DNA from: Eonycteris spelaea
Lineage: Eukaryota > Chordata > Mammalia > Chiroptera > Pteropodidae
NCBI GenBank assembly: GCA_003508835.1
Contig: PUFA01000224.1
Location: forward strand, 558,001 to 622,000
Direction of reading: 5' to 3'
Length of the DNA: 64,000 bases
Part shown: positions 1-64,000 of the stretch, piece after piece
Position numbering within the stretch: the stretch's first letter is position 1
Layout: each line of letters begins with the position of its first letter
Translations under genes and position numbers: made by a program
The notes under the pieces: generated by a model
Databases searched by the model: none
Told to the model about the DNA's origin: nothing
Seen by the model: only the letters and a program-made list of their open reading frames with translations

Positions 1-124
1 AAACTTAAAATTACACCTGTGGCTCACATTGCATTTCTATTGGATTGTGCTGGTCTAAGCCAGTGCGACTGAAAACCACTTTGTCAGGACGCTGTCAGGG
101 AAGGCGGCCTGCACAGGGGTGAGG

Positions 125-250
125 GAAGCGGGGCTGGAGCGTCTGAGATCTGCATTCAAATCTTACTCCAGCACTAACCAGCGGAGTGAGCAAGGGCAAG
201 TTATTTCTCCTTTCTGTTTCCTCGCTTGGTAAATAACACAGGTGGTCCAA
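125..250 (+). repeat. MIR SINE
   Basis: Degenerate MIR: tRNA-like box B region (ATTCAAATCT), then the core motif with a GGGCAAGTTA block and TTTCCTCG with GTAAATA, in the usual order. Confidence 0.65.
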
Positions 251-379
251 GAGCAGTCTATTCTGCTATTAAAAAAAAAAGTTTCTTGGATGGGAATTAG
301 ATTATGTGCATTTGCAATCGGTAAATAGGAAAAAGATGTTATGCGACGTGCTTTTCCTCAGCACGTTAATGATTTGCAG

Positions 380-599
380 TGATCAGAGGCGGGCTTTCTA
401 CAATTACCAAAAGGCTTTAGCTACACTTAAAGACTTAAGCGAAAACCTGAAAAGCCCCCAGGAGTTCCTTTCTTGGATCAAGCAGCGGATGGTTGGTGGC
501 TTCAAGGATCCTTGCATTTTCCACTGCACCAAGCAACCTGGGAAGCTGCTGGTACAGATGAAGAAGGCAGGGATTTCCGCAGGTCTTACTGTGACTGGG
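380..599 (+). other. Unidentified plus-strand exon-like open segment
   Basis: A reading frame open from 306 to 704 contains a 220-nt block with protein-like composition (for example QKALATLKDLSENLKSP and CTKQPGKLLVQMKKAG). The block is bounded by TTTGCAG ending at 379 and by GTATAT starting at 600, both splice-like. A second AG ending a T-rich stretch occurs near 648. I do not recognise the protein. It could be an exon on the strand opposite TCAIM, a fragment of a processed pseudogene, or chance. Confidence 0.3.
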
Positions 600-704
600 G
601 TATATGGTTTCCGCATAAACCCTGTTATTTTAGTGTATTATCTTGCAGAGCGCCAGGTTTTCCAGGAATGTGTACATGTCATCACAGTGGAAGCACCTGT
701 GTAA

Positions 705-2118
705 TATGGACTGTCACCACAGACTGCCCTTTAACTTGAAATCTAAACATTTTCATTAAGTGAGAATACTCTGAGCTTAGACAATATAACAGTGTGCTAG
801 ACAAGAGTAGTCAGAAACTTGACCTTTGTTGTACAAAATATCTAATTTGGTTAGTAAGCATCTTATCAAATTTTGTCTTTATTTTATAAAAAAGCAAAAA
901 ATTACAATTCTAACTAATACTAGCAGTAACGATTAACAAGTTTAATACAAGTGAAACAACAATAAACATATATTGTTTGGCTTTTTTTGGATACTCACTA
1001 AAGTTATCTTCACTGTGTATTTAAGAAAAAAATGTTGCAAGACATGTAAAATACTGGAAATATTCATTAAAGGCTGTTTCTAAAAGATGAAATGTAATCT
1101 AGAACATTATGATTATTTTTCAGGTCTCTGGATATGAGATCCTACATCAGATTTTTGTACATATTTTTAGGAGTATATTATGTGTGAAAGAAGGGGCTAT
1201 ATATCTCCAGGATTTTTGTGAAACATTAAAATGATGTACATAAGGGATTTAGCATGGCAACTATTATTATGATATAATTCAGGGTGTATAGAACAACCTG
1301 TAAAATTCTTTTTTTCCCCTCCTAATAAAGCTTTACATGTAGCTGGAACATGCAGTTAAATACAACATTTTATCTGAAAACAAATTTTGTGACTGGAAAA
1401 TTCAGCATTATCAAAATAAGGAATCAATCCCTGAAAGTCTTAAAAAAATAGAGTGCAAGGCCACATATAAGCCAATAGGTAGAAATTAATGGTTTGATTT
1501 CACAAACTTCAGGGAAAAAGTTGAAGCTATCAGAACAAATAAACATGGCTGTTTATGTTTACTATTTGAAGACAAAAAAAGTTAGCACTTCCTAAGCAAT
1601 AGAGACAATTTTCCATGGTAGTAGCATCTCTTCCAAAAAATAAACAAACAAACAAAAAACCCTGAAGTGTGTATAATAAAGTTCTATCCTGCTGTTGGAA
1701 TTGCCTTTTTTTAATGAATAAAAAGTGTTTTTCAACTGAGAGGTGTAGGGGCAATATGAGGGAATGTGACTTATTTTTCTTTTTGCCAAGAATCCCTACT
1801 CTTCCCCAATATGGGCGATTCATATTTCTACAGGAAAATGCCTATTATACATAAAAGGATATTGATGTAATAATTCCGATATACACTCAACCAAATTATT
1901 TTTCTAGAATGATCATTTCCTATTTAAATCATTCGAAAAACAAACAAACAAACATTTTTTTCTGGTTCTTTTGAAGAACCAGAAAGGAAAGACAGTTTCC
2001 CCTTGGAGTTCTATGAGCTTTTTGAATATTTCTTACAAGATCTCTTTCAAGAGTGGGCTCTCACAACTAAGGGATAAGGAGGGAAGAAGAAAAGGAAAAA
2101 AGGAAACCGCCTTTAGGG
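705..2118. other. Non-coding, no recognisable feature
   Basis: AT-rich sequence, presumably TCAIM intron 1. Contains short A-rich and CAAA-rich runs (about 1,636-1,660 and 1,937-1,958) but no convincing gene or repeat family. Confidence 0.5.
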
Positions 2119-2301
2119 CAGTGGTTCTCAAAGCAGCGAAGGCATCACTGCGAACTTGTTAAAAATGCAAATCATCAGGCCTCAGCCCAGACCTGTAAAA
2201 TCAGAAACTGGGTGGGGCCTGGCAATCCATCTTAACGTGACTGCAGGATTTTGACGTGACTGCAGGATTTTGACGCACACTATAAAGTCGGAGAACCACT
2301 G
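2119..2301 (+). mobile_element. MER5A hAT-Charlie element
   Basis: Terminal inverted repeats CAGTGGTTCTCAAA and GAGAACCACTG, with internal MER5A landmarks (AACTTGTTAAAAATGCAAAT, CAGAAACT.GGTGGGGCC). Contains an internal 19-bp tandem duplication at 2,236-2,273. Confidence 0.85.
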
Positions 2302-3084
2302 CTTAAAGAAATCCTGATTCTATCATTTACAGGACTGTAAAATCAGGAAACTTTTAAAAGTTTACAGGAAACTTTTTAAGCTTGAATTCTTTAAAAATAC
2401 TTGTTTAATTCAAACTCAGGGAATGACCTTTAGATACTCTGTTGTATGTTAAAAAACCAAATGAAGTTTTAAAGTTTTGCTTGAGCTAGTTTCCTGTATG
2501 GTTTACCCACCTCTTGAAATTAAAGAAAAAAAAAAAATTCTAAGTGGAAGCAGTTAAAGCACAGCTAGCGGGCAGGCTGAACCTCTTGCCTTTTCATGTG
2601 GCACAGATCTTGGGTCAGCCCTCTTCTTTGCAAGGCCAAGAACTCAATTTTATCACTTCGGCCAGAAATAAACAGGTCCCTGGAAAACAAAACCATAGGA
2701 GCCTGATAACTACAATGTCAACATTTTAATTTACTATGAGAGATATAATTGCTAAGACTAGAAGATTCAGCTCTGCAGTTCTTTCCCTTACAGGACTAGC
2801 TACATAGAAAAATTACTATCAGCAGACGAATATACACTGTTTCAGAGTAGAGTCGGGTGCTCTTGTCTGCTAGTGAGAAATAACAGGAAAGCCTGGGGCA
2901 CCCAGGTCAACTGCAGGGTTCTAATCTTCTGACAAATTCTGACATGGATGGTTCTTTGCACCTATCCCAGGTAGCATGCTATTCTTCCTTTTGGAAAAGT
3001 CTCAAGCATGCTACAAAATAACTAAAAGTGGTTACACTATCTTGTCAGACTTGGAAGGCACCCTGGGTTTTTAATTAACCAACA
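2302..3084. other. Non-coding, nothing recognised
   Basis: Unique-looking AT-rich sequence with an A-run near 2,526-2,537. No open frame or repeat signature I trust. Confidence 0.45.
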
Positions 3085-3330
3085 GACATTTACCAGATAC
3101 TTCTGTGTCAGGTTCAGTGCAAAGTACTGGGAACAGAAAAATATGACAATTCCACCTCTCCAAAAATGTACAGCCCTCGGGGAGGGAAAGAGGCAAGCAG
3201 GTAATTACAAAACATGCTGTATATGAAATGGTAGCATCCATGCAGAGAATTATGGGAGATTCCCAGGCGCTACCTCTAGAATGCGTGGCTGTGTAAGGTC
3301 TTTTACAGGGAGATGGTGTCCTCTCTGTGT
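3085..3330 (+). repeat. Old L2-like repeat
   Basis: Shows the order of a very common ancient mammalian repeat: CAACAGACATTTACCAGATA, CTTCTGTGTCAGGTTC, a GGGAACAGAAAAATA block, then GGCAAGCAGGTAATTACA. Family assignment is by eye and could be another ancient LINE or SINE. Confidence 0.45.
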
Positions 3331-4089
3331 GAGAATTGTAATATGGGGATGATGGGAAAATTCATTTATAAACCATTGTAAATGGCTGCAATAACCCACT
3401 TAAAAGTAATATTAGCTTCTATTTCATAAAATGAAAATTTCTGATTTTAACCTAAATTCTGTGCTGTTAAGTGAGGCATTAAATCTTCTGTGCAGTTTCA
3501 AATAAATTCGGTAGAAATTGGTGGAAAAGCCAAATTATGGGTAGTTTAAGAAAAACTGTTTTGTTTTGCTTACTTTCGATAGATACACAAACAGTAACGT
3601 GTTTGACAAACAGAGGTCCTATGACTGATCTTTGGCCATTTGGCATAATTTTTATTTGAAAGTAACTTATTTTAACAAAGTTAATATCCTCAGGCTACTC
3701 TCATTTATTGTGAATTCCCTTAGAAACTATCTTGTACGGTTTTTAAAAGCTGTTTATTCCAGCAAGAAGGGATAAAGGCGGGAAATTTTTCATTGTTTTT
3801 CAGCTGAATACCTCTCTGGGAAGGAAAAAAGGCACAGAAAGAAGAAAAAGCAGGAAGTCCTATTAGATAAATTAACAATAAATTGTAGCAAGAGCAAAGT
3901 AAATACTTCAGGTTCCTTTTCTAAATCTTTTGCTATGAGATTTGAATCATCACAATTTCCTATGAAAAGTTAAAGATTCCGGGGCAATTTAGAGTCGGAA
4001 AATAATAAATGGCCTTTGGTTTCTCATTTCAAAACAAGTTAAGGCAGATGCGCTGCGGACACTCCGGCCTCTGGCATTGCCTTAGTTCA
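3331..4089. other. Non-coding flank of CpG island
   Basis: AT-rich stretch with no repeat or open frame recognised. It may hold TCAIM intron 1 sequence just after exon 1. Confidence 0.4.
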
Positions 4090-4960
4090 AAGTTAGCACA
4101 GCCAGCTAAGGCGACTCTGCGCGCTGCCCGCGCGTCCCCCCTTTCTGCCCCGAGCAGCCTGAAGGCACAGCTGGAGCCCTCCCTCCTGCTCCTTACAGTT
4201 CAGGAAAGTGTCCACGCGAGGGCTTCCTCCGACCTGTTTCACCTCCACCCGGTACCAGGAGGGAGGACAGTCGCTCCTCCGCAGGGCTGTGCGGGGCCGC
4301 GCGGGCTGTCCCGGGGCGCATGCGCACCGGGACGCCAGCCCGACGCGAGCGCGCGCCGCAGGGCCGGCCCAGCCCTCGCCCCGCGTGAGGGCAGCTGTGA
4401 CACGCTCCTGCGCGCAGCGCTCCCCGAGCCCCCACCCGAAGAGCTCGGCGGGGCGCGCACCGCCCCGCGCGGCCATCCGACGCCGGCCGCGGCGGGTCGC
4501 TGGAGGTGAATCCGGACGAGGGGCCGGGGCCGCAGCCCGCGCTCTCATTGGCTGAAGCGTGCCGGGCCTTCCTCCCGCGGCGCCTGCGCGCCGCCCGCGC
4601 TCGGGTGGAGCCCTCCGTGCACCCGGCCCCGCGCTGACGTCGGCGCCCAGGTGGGCGCCTCGCCCTCTTGGCCGCTTTGAAGCCCTCGCGCGGCTGCTTT
4701 CTTACCGCCGGCCGGAGGGAGCGCCGCGTGCTCCGCGCAGAGCTTTAGGACGCGCGAGTGAGCACCGCGATGCATGAAGGACTGGGCTGGTAGGACTCGG
4801 AAGTGATTGGGCAGCAGGTGGCGAGACGTGGCCCGAGGGTCGGTAGAGGGGGCGGGGAACGAAGGGCGACTGAGCACGCGCTCCGGCCTGGAAGTGGGGG
4901 ACGGGGGAGGGGGACGCTAGAGGACGCGCATGCGCCGGCTCCCCCAATTCCCCCCCTCCA
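4090..4960 (-). promoter_or_regulatory. CpG island, probable TCAIM promoter
   Basis: About 0.87 kb of very CpG-dense sequence with a CCAAT box (minus strand, 4,551-4,547), a CRE-like TGACGTCG at 4,635-4,642 and several GC boxes. In mammals TCAIM lies just beyond the 3' end of TOPAZ1 in the same orientation, so this should be its promoter and non-coding first exon, transcribed leftwards. I saw no TCAIM coding exon in 1-4,090. Open frames within the island on both strands look like GC-driven artefacts. Confidence 0.65.
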
Positions 4961-5306
4961 ATACCCAGGGTACCCGAAGACAGGGCTCTGGCTGGTCCGC
5001 GGAGCTGTCGGACTGTCCCTGTTTTACAGGCCTTATTGCTGCATGGCCTTTGGCTGTCCTTACATAAATATACCTAATTAAAAAAACCTTTTCTCCGGTT
5101 TGCATTTTCCTTTGACTTTGGCTATTTTCAATATATGGCTATTTTCAAACCTTAGGCATTCTCCACTACCAGCTTGGGTTTTTGCTATTAGTTGTGTTTT
5201 GCTCCTGTGACTTTGATTACCCCTAGAAACTGCCACAGGTGAAATTAGGCAAATACAGTGACCGCTGTTTTCCCTTTTCTACCTTTTGGCATTGTTGACC
5301 GAGGCA

Positions 5307-5345
5307 AAAAATAAATAAATAAATAAATAAAAATAAAAAAATAAA
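5307..5345. repeat. (AAAT)n simple repeat
   Basis: About ten imperfect AAAT units, a short low-complexity tract between TCAIM and TOPAZ1. Confidence 0.9.
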
Positions 5346-6715
5346 GCCTCCATTTGATAGAACCCTAAGAGCTCTTGATTTCTCACTAGAAACAATCTGA
5401 TGACCACTTGTGGTTCATGCTATTTTTTCCCTAAAAGCTTCATTTATCATCTCGCATCTTCGTCCTTTCAGATGCTATTCTGCTAACATCTTAACAGTCT
5501 CATATTTCTCTAAGTCCTCTCTTTGGGTTTCAGTTACCACCAACAGGAAAGACCATAATTGCCCGTTTACCATTCTCCGCTTGTCTTCAAAGCGTACTCC
5601 ACCTCAAACTGACAGTAGTACTCCCCAAAGCTATTTTATTTTCTAGGTTCCGCATTTAAGTAATTGCAGTTATGGTCAGTCACCCAGTTTGTTCAGATTA
5701 GAGACCTGATCATTTTTCTTGACGTCTCCCGCCCCACTCCCCACATCTCATTCATTATCGAATTCATTCCATTCATCATAGGCATTTTGCTAAGTGCTAG
5801 GGATTAACTTATTTAGTCTTGTGAGGTTATAGACTCATTCCAAAGGCGTTGCCATTACCATATTTTGGGAACTCCTTTAAGAAGTATTTTCAGTTTCTTT
5901 AGTCATGATTTAGTCTTTTATTAGCATATTCAGACGTTTTCTCTATATGATTTAAAATCATCATTTAACGTATCAAATCTAAAGTATCAAATTAAGGATT
6001 GTGGATGACCATCTTAGAGAATGGCTGTTTCAGATTCTGAAGCTGACTCAGAAAAGGAGTTTTAACTTCCTACGATGGTTTAAAAGGAACGATTCTTAAA
6101 AAAAAAAAAAAAGAAAAAGAAAAAGAAAAATAAAGGATCGATCCTTGTTTGGATATTTAAGTTCTGGTATATTTGTTAAAAATACTGTTTTCTTTAGTCA
6201 TACCTAATGTAACATTACAGAAATTACAGAATTTCAAAATATAGTATTCAAGATAACACTAAAGAAAACCTATTCACAGGATAATTAAAATTTTTTTGGT
6301 ATAATTCAGGAAGTACTCTGGAATTTTAGTGTTGTCATTTTTCAATATTATTTTACGCTTCTATTTTACAGATGTGTAATAGGCTTTAGAAATTGGACTA
6401 CATATACACTCAATGTATTTCATACCCCTAAAAGTTTCTCTGAAAACTCCAAAACTACTTGCTTACATATTTTCCCTTTTATGTCTCCCTCTTATTAAAT
6501 GCTGCATGATATTCAGTTCATGATTTTCATTGGATTTCAAAATAAATAGGGATTTTCCATATTTAGGTTTATCTAAATTAAAGAGAAGTCAAAAAGTCAT
6601 TTGAAAAATCACTTTTCAGTGTGGCTTAAAACCATTACAAACTATATATGTCAATCAGAATTTTTAGTGTTTGAAAATTATTAACTTACTGTAAATCAAT
6701 AAAAGGCAAAAGCTG
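5346..6715. other. TOPAZ1-TCAIM intergenic spacer
   Basis: AT-rich spacer. 5,410-5,830 has pyrimidine-rich phrases resembling an old L2 3' region, and 6,097-6,135 is an A-rich AAAAG-type tract. No gene seen. Confidence 0.4.
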
Positions 6716-6733
6716 GACATAGTGAAAACCATC

Positions 6734-6745
6734 TTTATTTTTATT
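6734..6745 (-). terminator. TOPAZ1: TOPAZ1 polyadenylation signals
   Basis: Two adjacent AATAAA hexamers on the minus strand (6,745-6,740 and 6,739-6,734), about 60 bp after the stop codon. This implies a very short 3' UTR ending near 6,715. A GT- or T-rich downstream element is not obvious. Confidence 0.65.
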
Positions 6746-6803
6746 GCCTTTTATTTTCAACAATGATTACTTAAACTTAAAAAAAAAAAAAAGCCTTTAT
6801 AAA

Positions 6804-61900
<55,097 letters not shown>

Positions 61901-63070
61901 CTTCAGGGGTCCCTTTCCCTCTGCCTTCGGGTATGTTCACCCACATATTCTCTAGGCACCTCAAACGCTGGCCGTGTCAAACAGGGATGTCTTTCCTCAC
62001 AGGCGTGCTCCCCTTGTGTTGGTGGTGTGCCACCCTCCATCCACCCCGCTGTCTAAGCCTGGAAACCAGAGACGTGCTTCTTTCTACTTCGTTCCATGCG
62101 TTCATCTTAAATCTGCCTGATTCTACTGTGTCAGCCTCCCTTCCCTTTTGCTGTTACTTTGGCTCTGGTTCTCAGACGTTGGCTCCATCAGCTTCAATTG
62201 TATTCATGCCTCTATCCTTAACGCTATTCCAGTCAAGCTTCCACCTGCTGCCAAGCCATGCCCTCCAATGAAAGATCTTGGCTCAAAGACCAAAAATAAC
62301 ACAGTATAAACTCTCTAGAGTGGTATTTGCCAGCCTTACTGATGTGGTCCTTGAATATTTTTGTCTCTTATTGCCACTAGCCACTGTAAGGGAAAAGTTA
62401 TGCTTCAACGGAAAACTGCATAGGGGTCACTCTTCTGCATTTTCTGATTCAATGGGAGTTTTACAACTATATAAGTTGTAAATAAGTGGTAGCAGTGCAA
62501 AACAATGGTCTACAGGCATGCAACTTATGTCTAAAGATGTTCAGTTAACTTCCCATTCCCACTGTGGAAGAAGCCAGCTTCACCTCCATTTGCACATTCA
62601 TTTCAATATTCCTGATCTATATGTGACTTTTCTTTGGACTTATCCTTGAACTGGTTATAAAGTCTGCCGATGAAAGAAAATCTTTAATGCATCTATATGA
62701 GTCATGATTTTCATCTTTTTTGGGGGGGGGCGGGGGAAGTCTATCTTTTAACATCACATATGCCTTGCAGTTAAACACATTGGACTATACTACCGGAGTT
62801 CCCCACATTTCATATGCTGTCATGCCTTTTTCTCTCTACATGTTAGTTTTGGAAATTCTTCCTCTGCTCATCTGCCTTTTGGACTACATATTCCCTCCCC
62901 TTCACGATTCAGTCCAATGATCATTCCTCAAGAAAGCTTCTCTGCTACCTTTCTTCTTACACGTGGAAGTGTCAGGTGTTCCTGCCTGCCTGCTAACACA
63001 TTGCTTTCAACTGTTTTGCTTGTGTGTCTCCCTCAGGGCAGATACCTTCTGTTAATGTTTGCTTTCTGTG

Positions 63071-64000
63071 TGTTTAAAGAGGAACTTGGTGATTTTGAAT
63101 ACGACGTGTTTTATGCATTAAAGGATGGTAGGTATGATGCAGAGAGTGTGGCAGTTTGGATCGGCAGTTTAAGTGGAGTATCCTTAGGATCTTCTATAAA
63201 ATAAAACTTAGGTAAAGGAGATGTAAATGATTTAGAAACCTTGTTTCTGCTTGTAAATACCCCCAGTAAAGAAAACAAGTTTAAAATTAGAAGAATTAGA
63301 AAAAGCTATTTTAAGGATTTCTGGTTATATACTCATTCCAAATTCACTTTGTGCCTCGGTTTTCTCATCTGCAAAATGAAGTAAAATATCTTCTGAAGGA
63401 AATCTGAGTATATCATCCCAAAATATGTATCTTTAAACAACAAAAAAATTTTTTTTGAGCTCAAGGCTTTCTCTGGTTGGTCTTTAATTGGAAGCGGAGA
63501 CAAAATAATTTTTGTAAGCTATCAGTTATTAAGTCCTAGTCATTTTGGGCTGATAGTCACAGAAGTTACAGGTTAGCTTCCTGGATTATTATTGGAGATA
63601 GCGGTCTGATTTCTTACAAGTCTGTCTCTTATAGCAGGCTGGCTTCCAGGGCCATTTATTGTAGATAAGAGGGTGAGTTTCCTGGACAGGTTGCTGTGGG
63701 TCAAAGTTCTTTATATATCATCTGGCTATTGTCTCTTTGCATATTTAGTCTCTTATGCCTTTTGTCCTTCCTCAGAGAAAGAACCTTCCTTTGTTTTTCC
63801 AAGACTCACCCTTACACTAATGATCTCAACACTATACAGACCTGTTTGCATTGGCCAAAAGTCTACCTATACATACTCTTGCTCCTTAGTTCCTTGGAAA
63901 CTGGTTTCTTTCCCAGATACTCGAATGAAATTTCAATCTCAAATGAGATTACAGGTGTAAAAAACTGACAGCACAAACATCACAAAGTCCATAAAAGTAA
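63071..64000. other. Upstream intergenic sequence
   Basis: 63,440-63,960 has LTR-like phrasing (GGGTGAGTTTCCTGGACAGG) but no family I can name. No gene seen. Confidence 0.3.

Noticed and set aside
4009..4877. Several overlapping open frames on both strands in the lower CpG island
   Set aside because: Frames in all directions with Arg/Pro/Ala-rich composition are what high GC gives by chance. None resembles TCAIM.

Overview
The window is mammalian nuclear DNA. It is AT-rich, intron-dominated and full of old interspersed repeats: L1, L2, MIR, MER5, MER20, Tigger and MaLR-like LTRs. The most informative clue to the host is at 9.55-9.77 kb. A tRNA-Val-like head there is fused to a 5S rRNA-like body, with an A-rich tail and an 11-bp target-site duplication. 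Hybrid tRNA/5S rRNA SINEs are described from fruit bats (Pteropodidae), so I infer a megabat. That inference rests on one insertion. No young intact L1 is seen, which fits.

Almost the whole window is one gene on the minus strand, TOPAZ1 (testis- and ovary-specific PAZ-domain protein). It runs from its start codon at 61,555 to its stop codon at 6,804. I place 20 coding exons, all with GT/AG borders, summing to 5,072 nt, close to the length expected for a protein of about 1,690 residues. The gene starts in a CpG island (about 61.2-61.9 kb). Exon 2 is a single 2.4-kb exon. The other 18 are small and spread over 54 kb of repeat-rich introns. Tandem AATAAA signals lie about 60 bp past the stop.

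The main finding is that TOPAZ1 does not read through. Exon 2 lacks one base near 60,157 and exon 17 lacks one base at about 16,513-16,515. Each is a -1 frameshift supported by exon-length arithmetic and by resumption of the conserved frame. The exon 1/exon 2 junction also fails to keep frame with the only visible GT and AG. All other exons and splice sites look intact. This means recent loss of the gene, a pair of allele-level lesions, or consensus errors in the assembly.

Below TOPAZ1, at 4.1-4.96 kb, is a second CpG island. By mammalian gene order it is the promoter of TCAIM, transcribed leftwards out of the window, but I find no TCAIM coding exon. At 380-599 a plus-strand open segment with splice-like borders is unidentified. 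Inside TOPAZ1 introns there is an RPL36 processed pseudogene nested in an L1 3' UTR, an internally deleted L1 with 5' UTR, ORF1 end and ORF2 start joined to its 3' end, a Tigger miniature element, and a roughly 170-bp direct duplication whose copies are 2.17 kb apart and flank the L1 and Tigger insertions.

I found no tRNA gene, CRISPR array, viral gene or toxin gene. Repeat family names come from recognition of consensus features by eye, not from a masking run.
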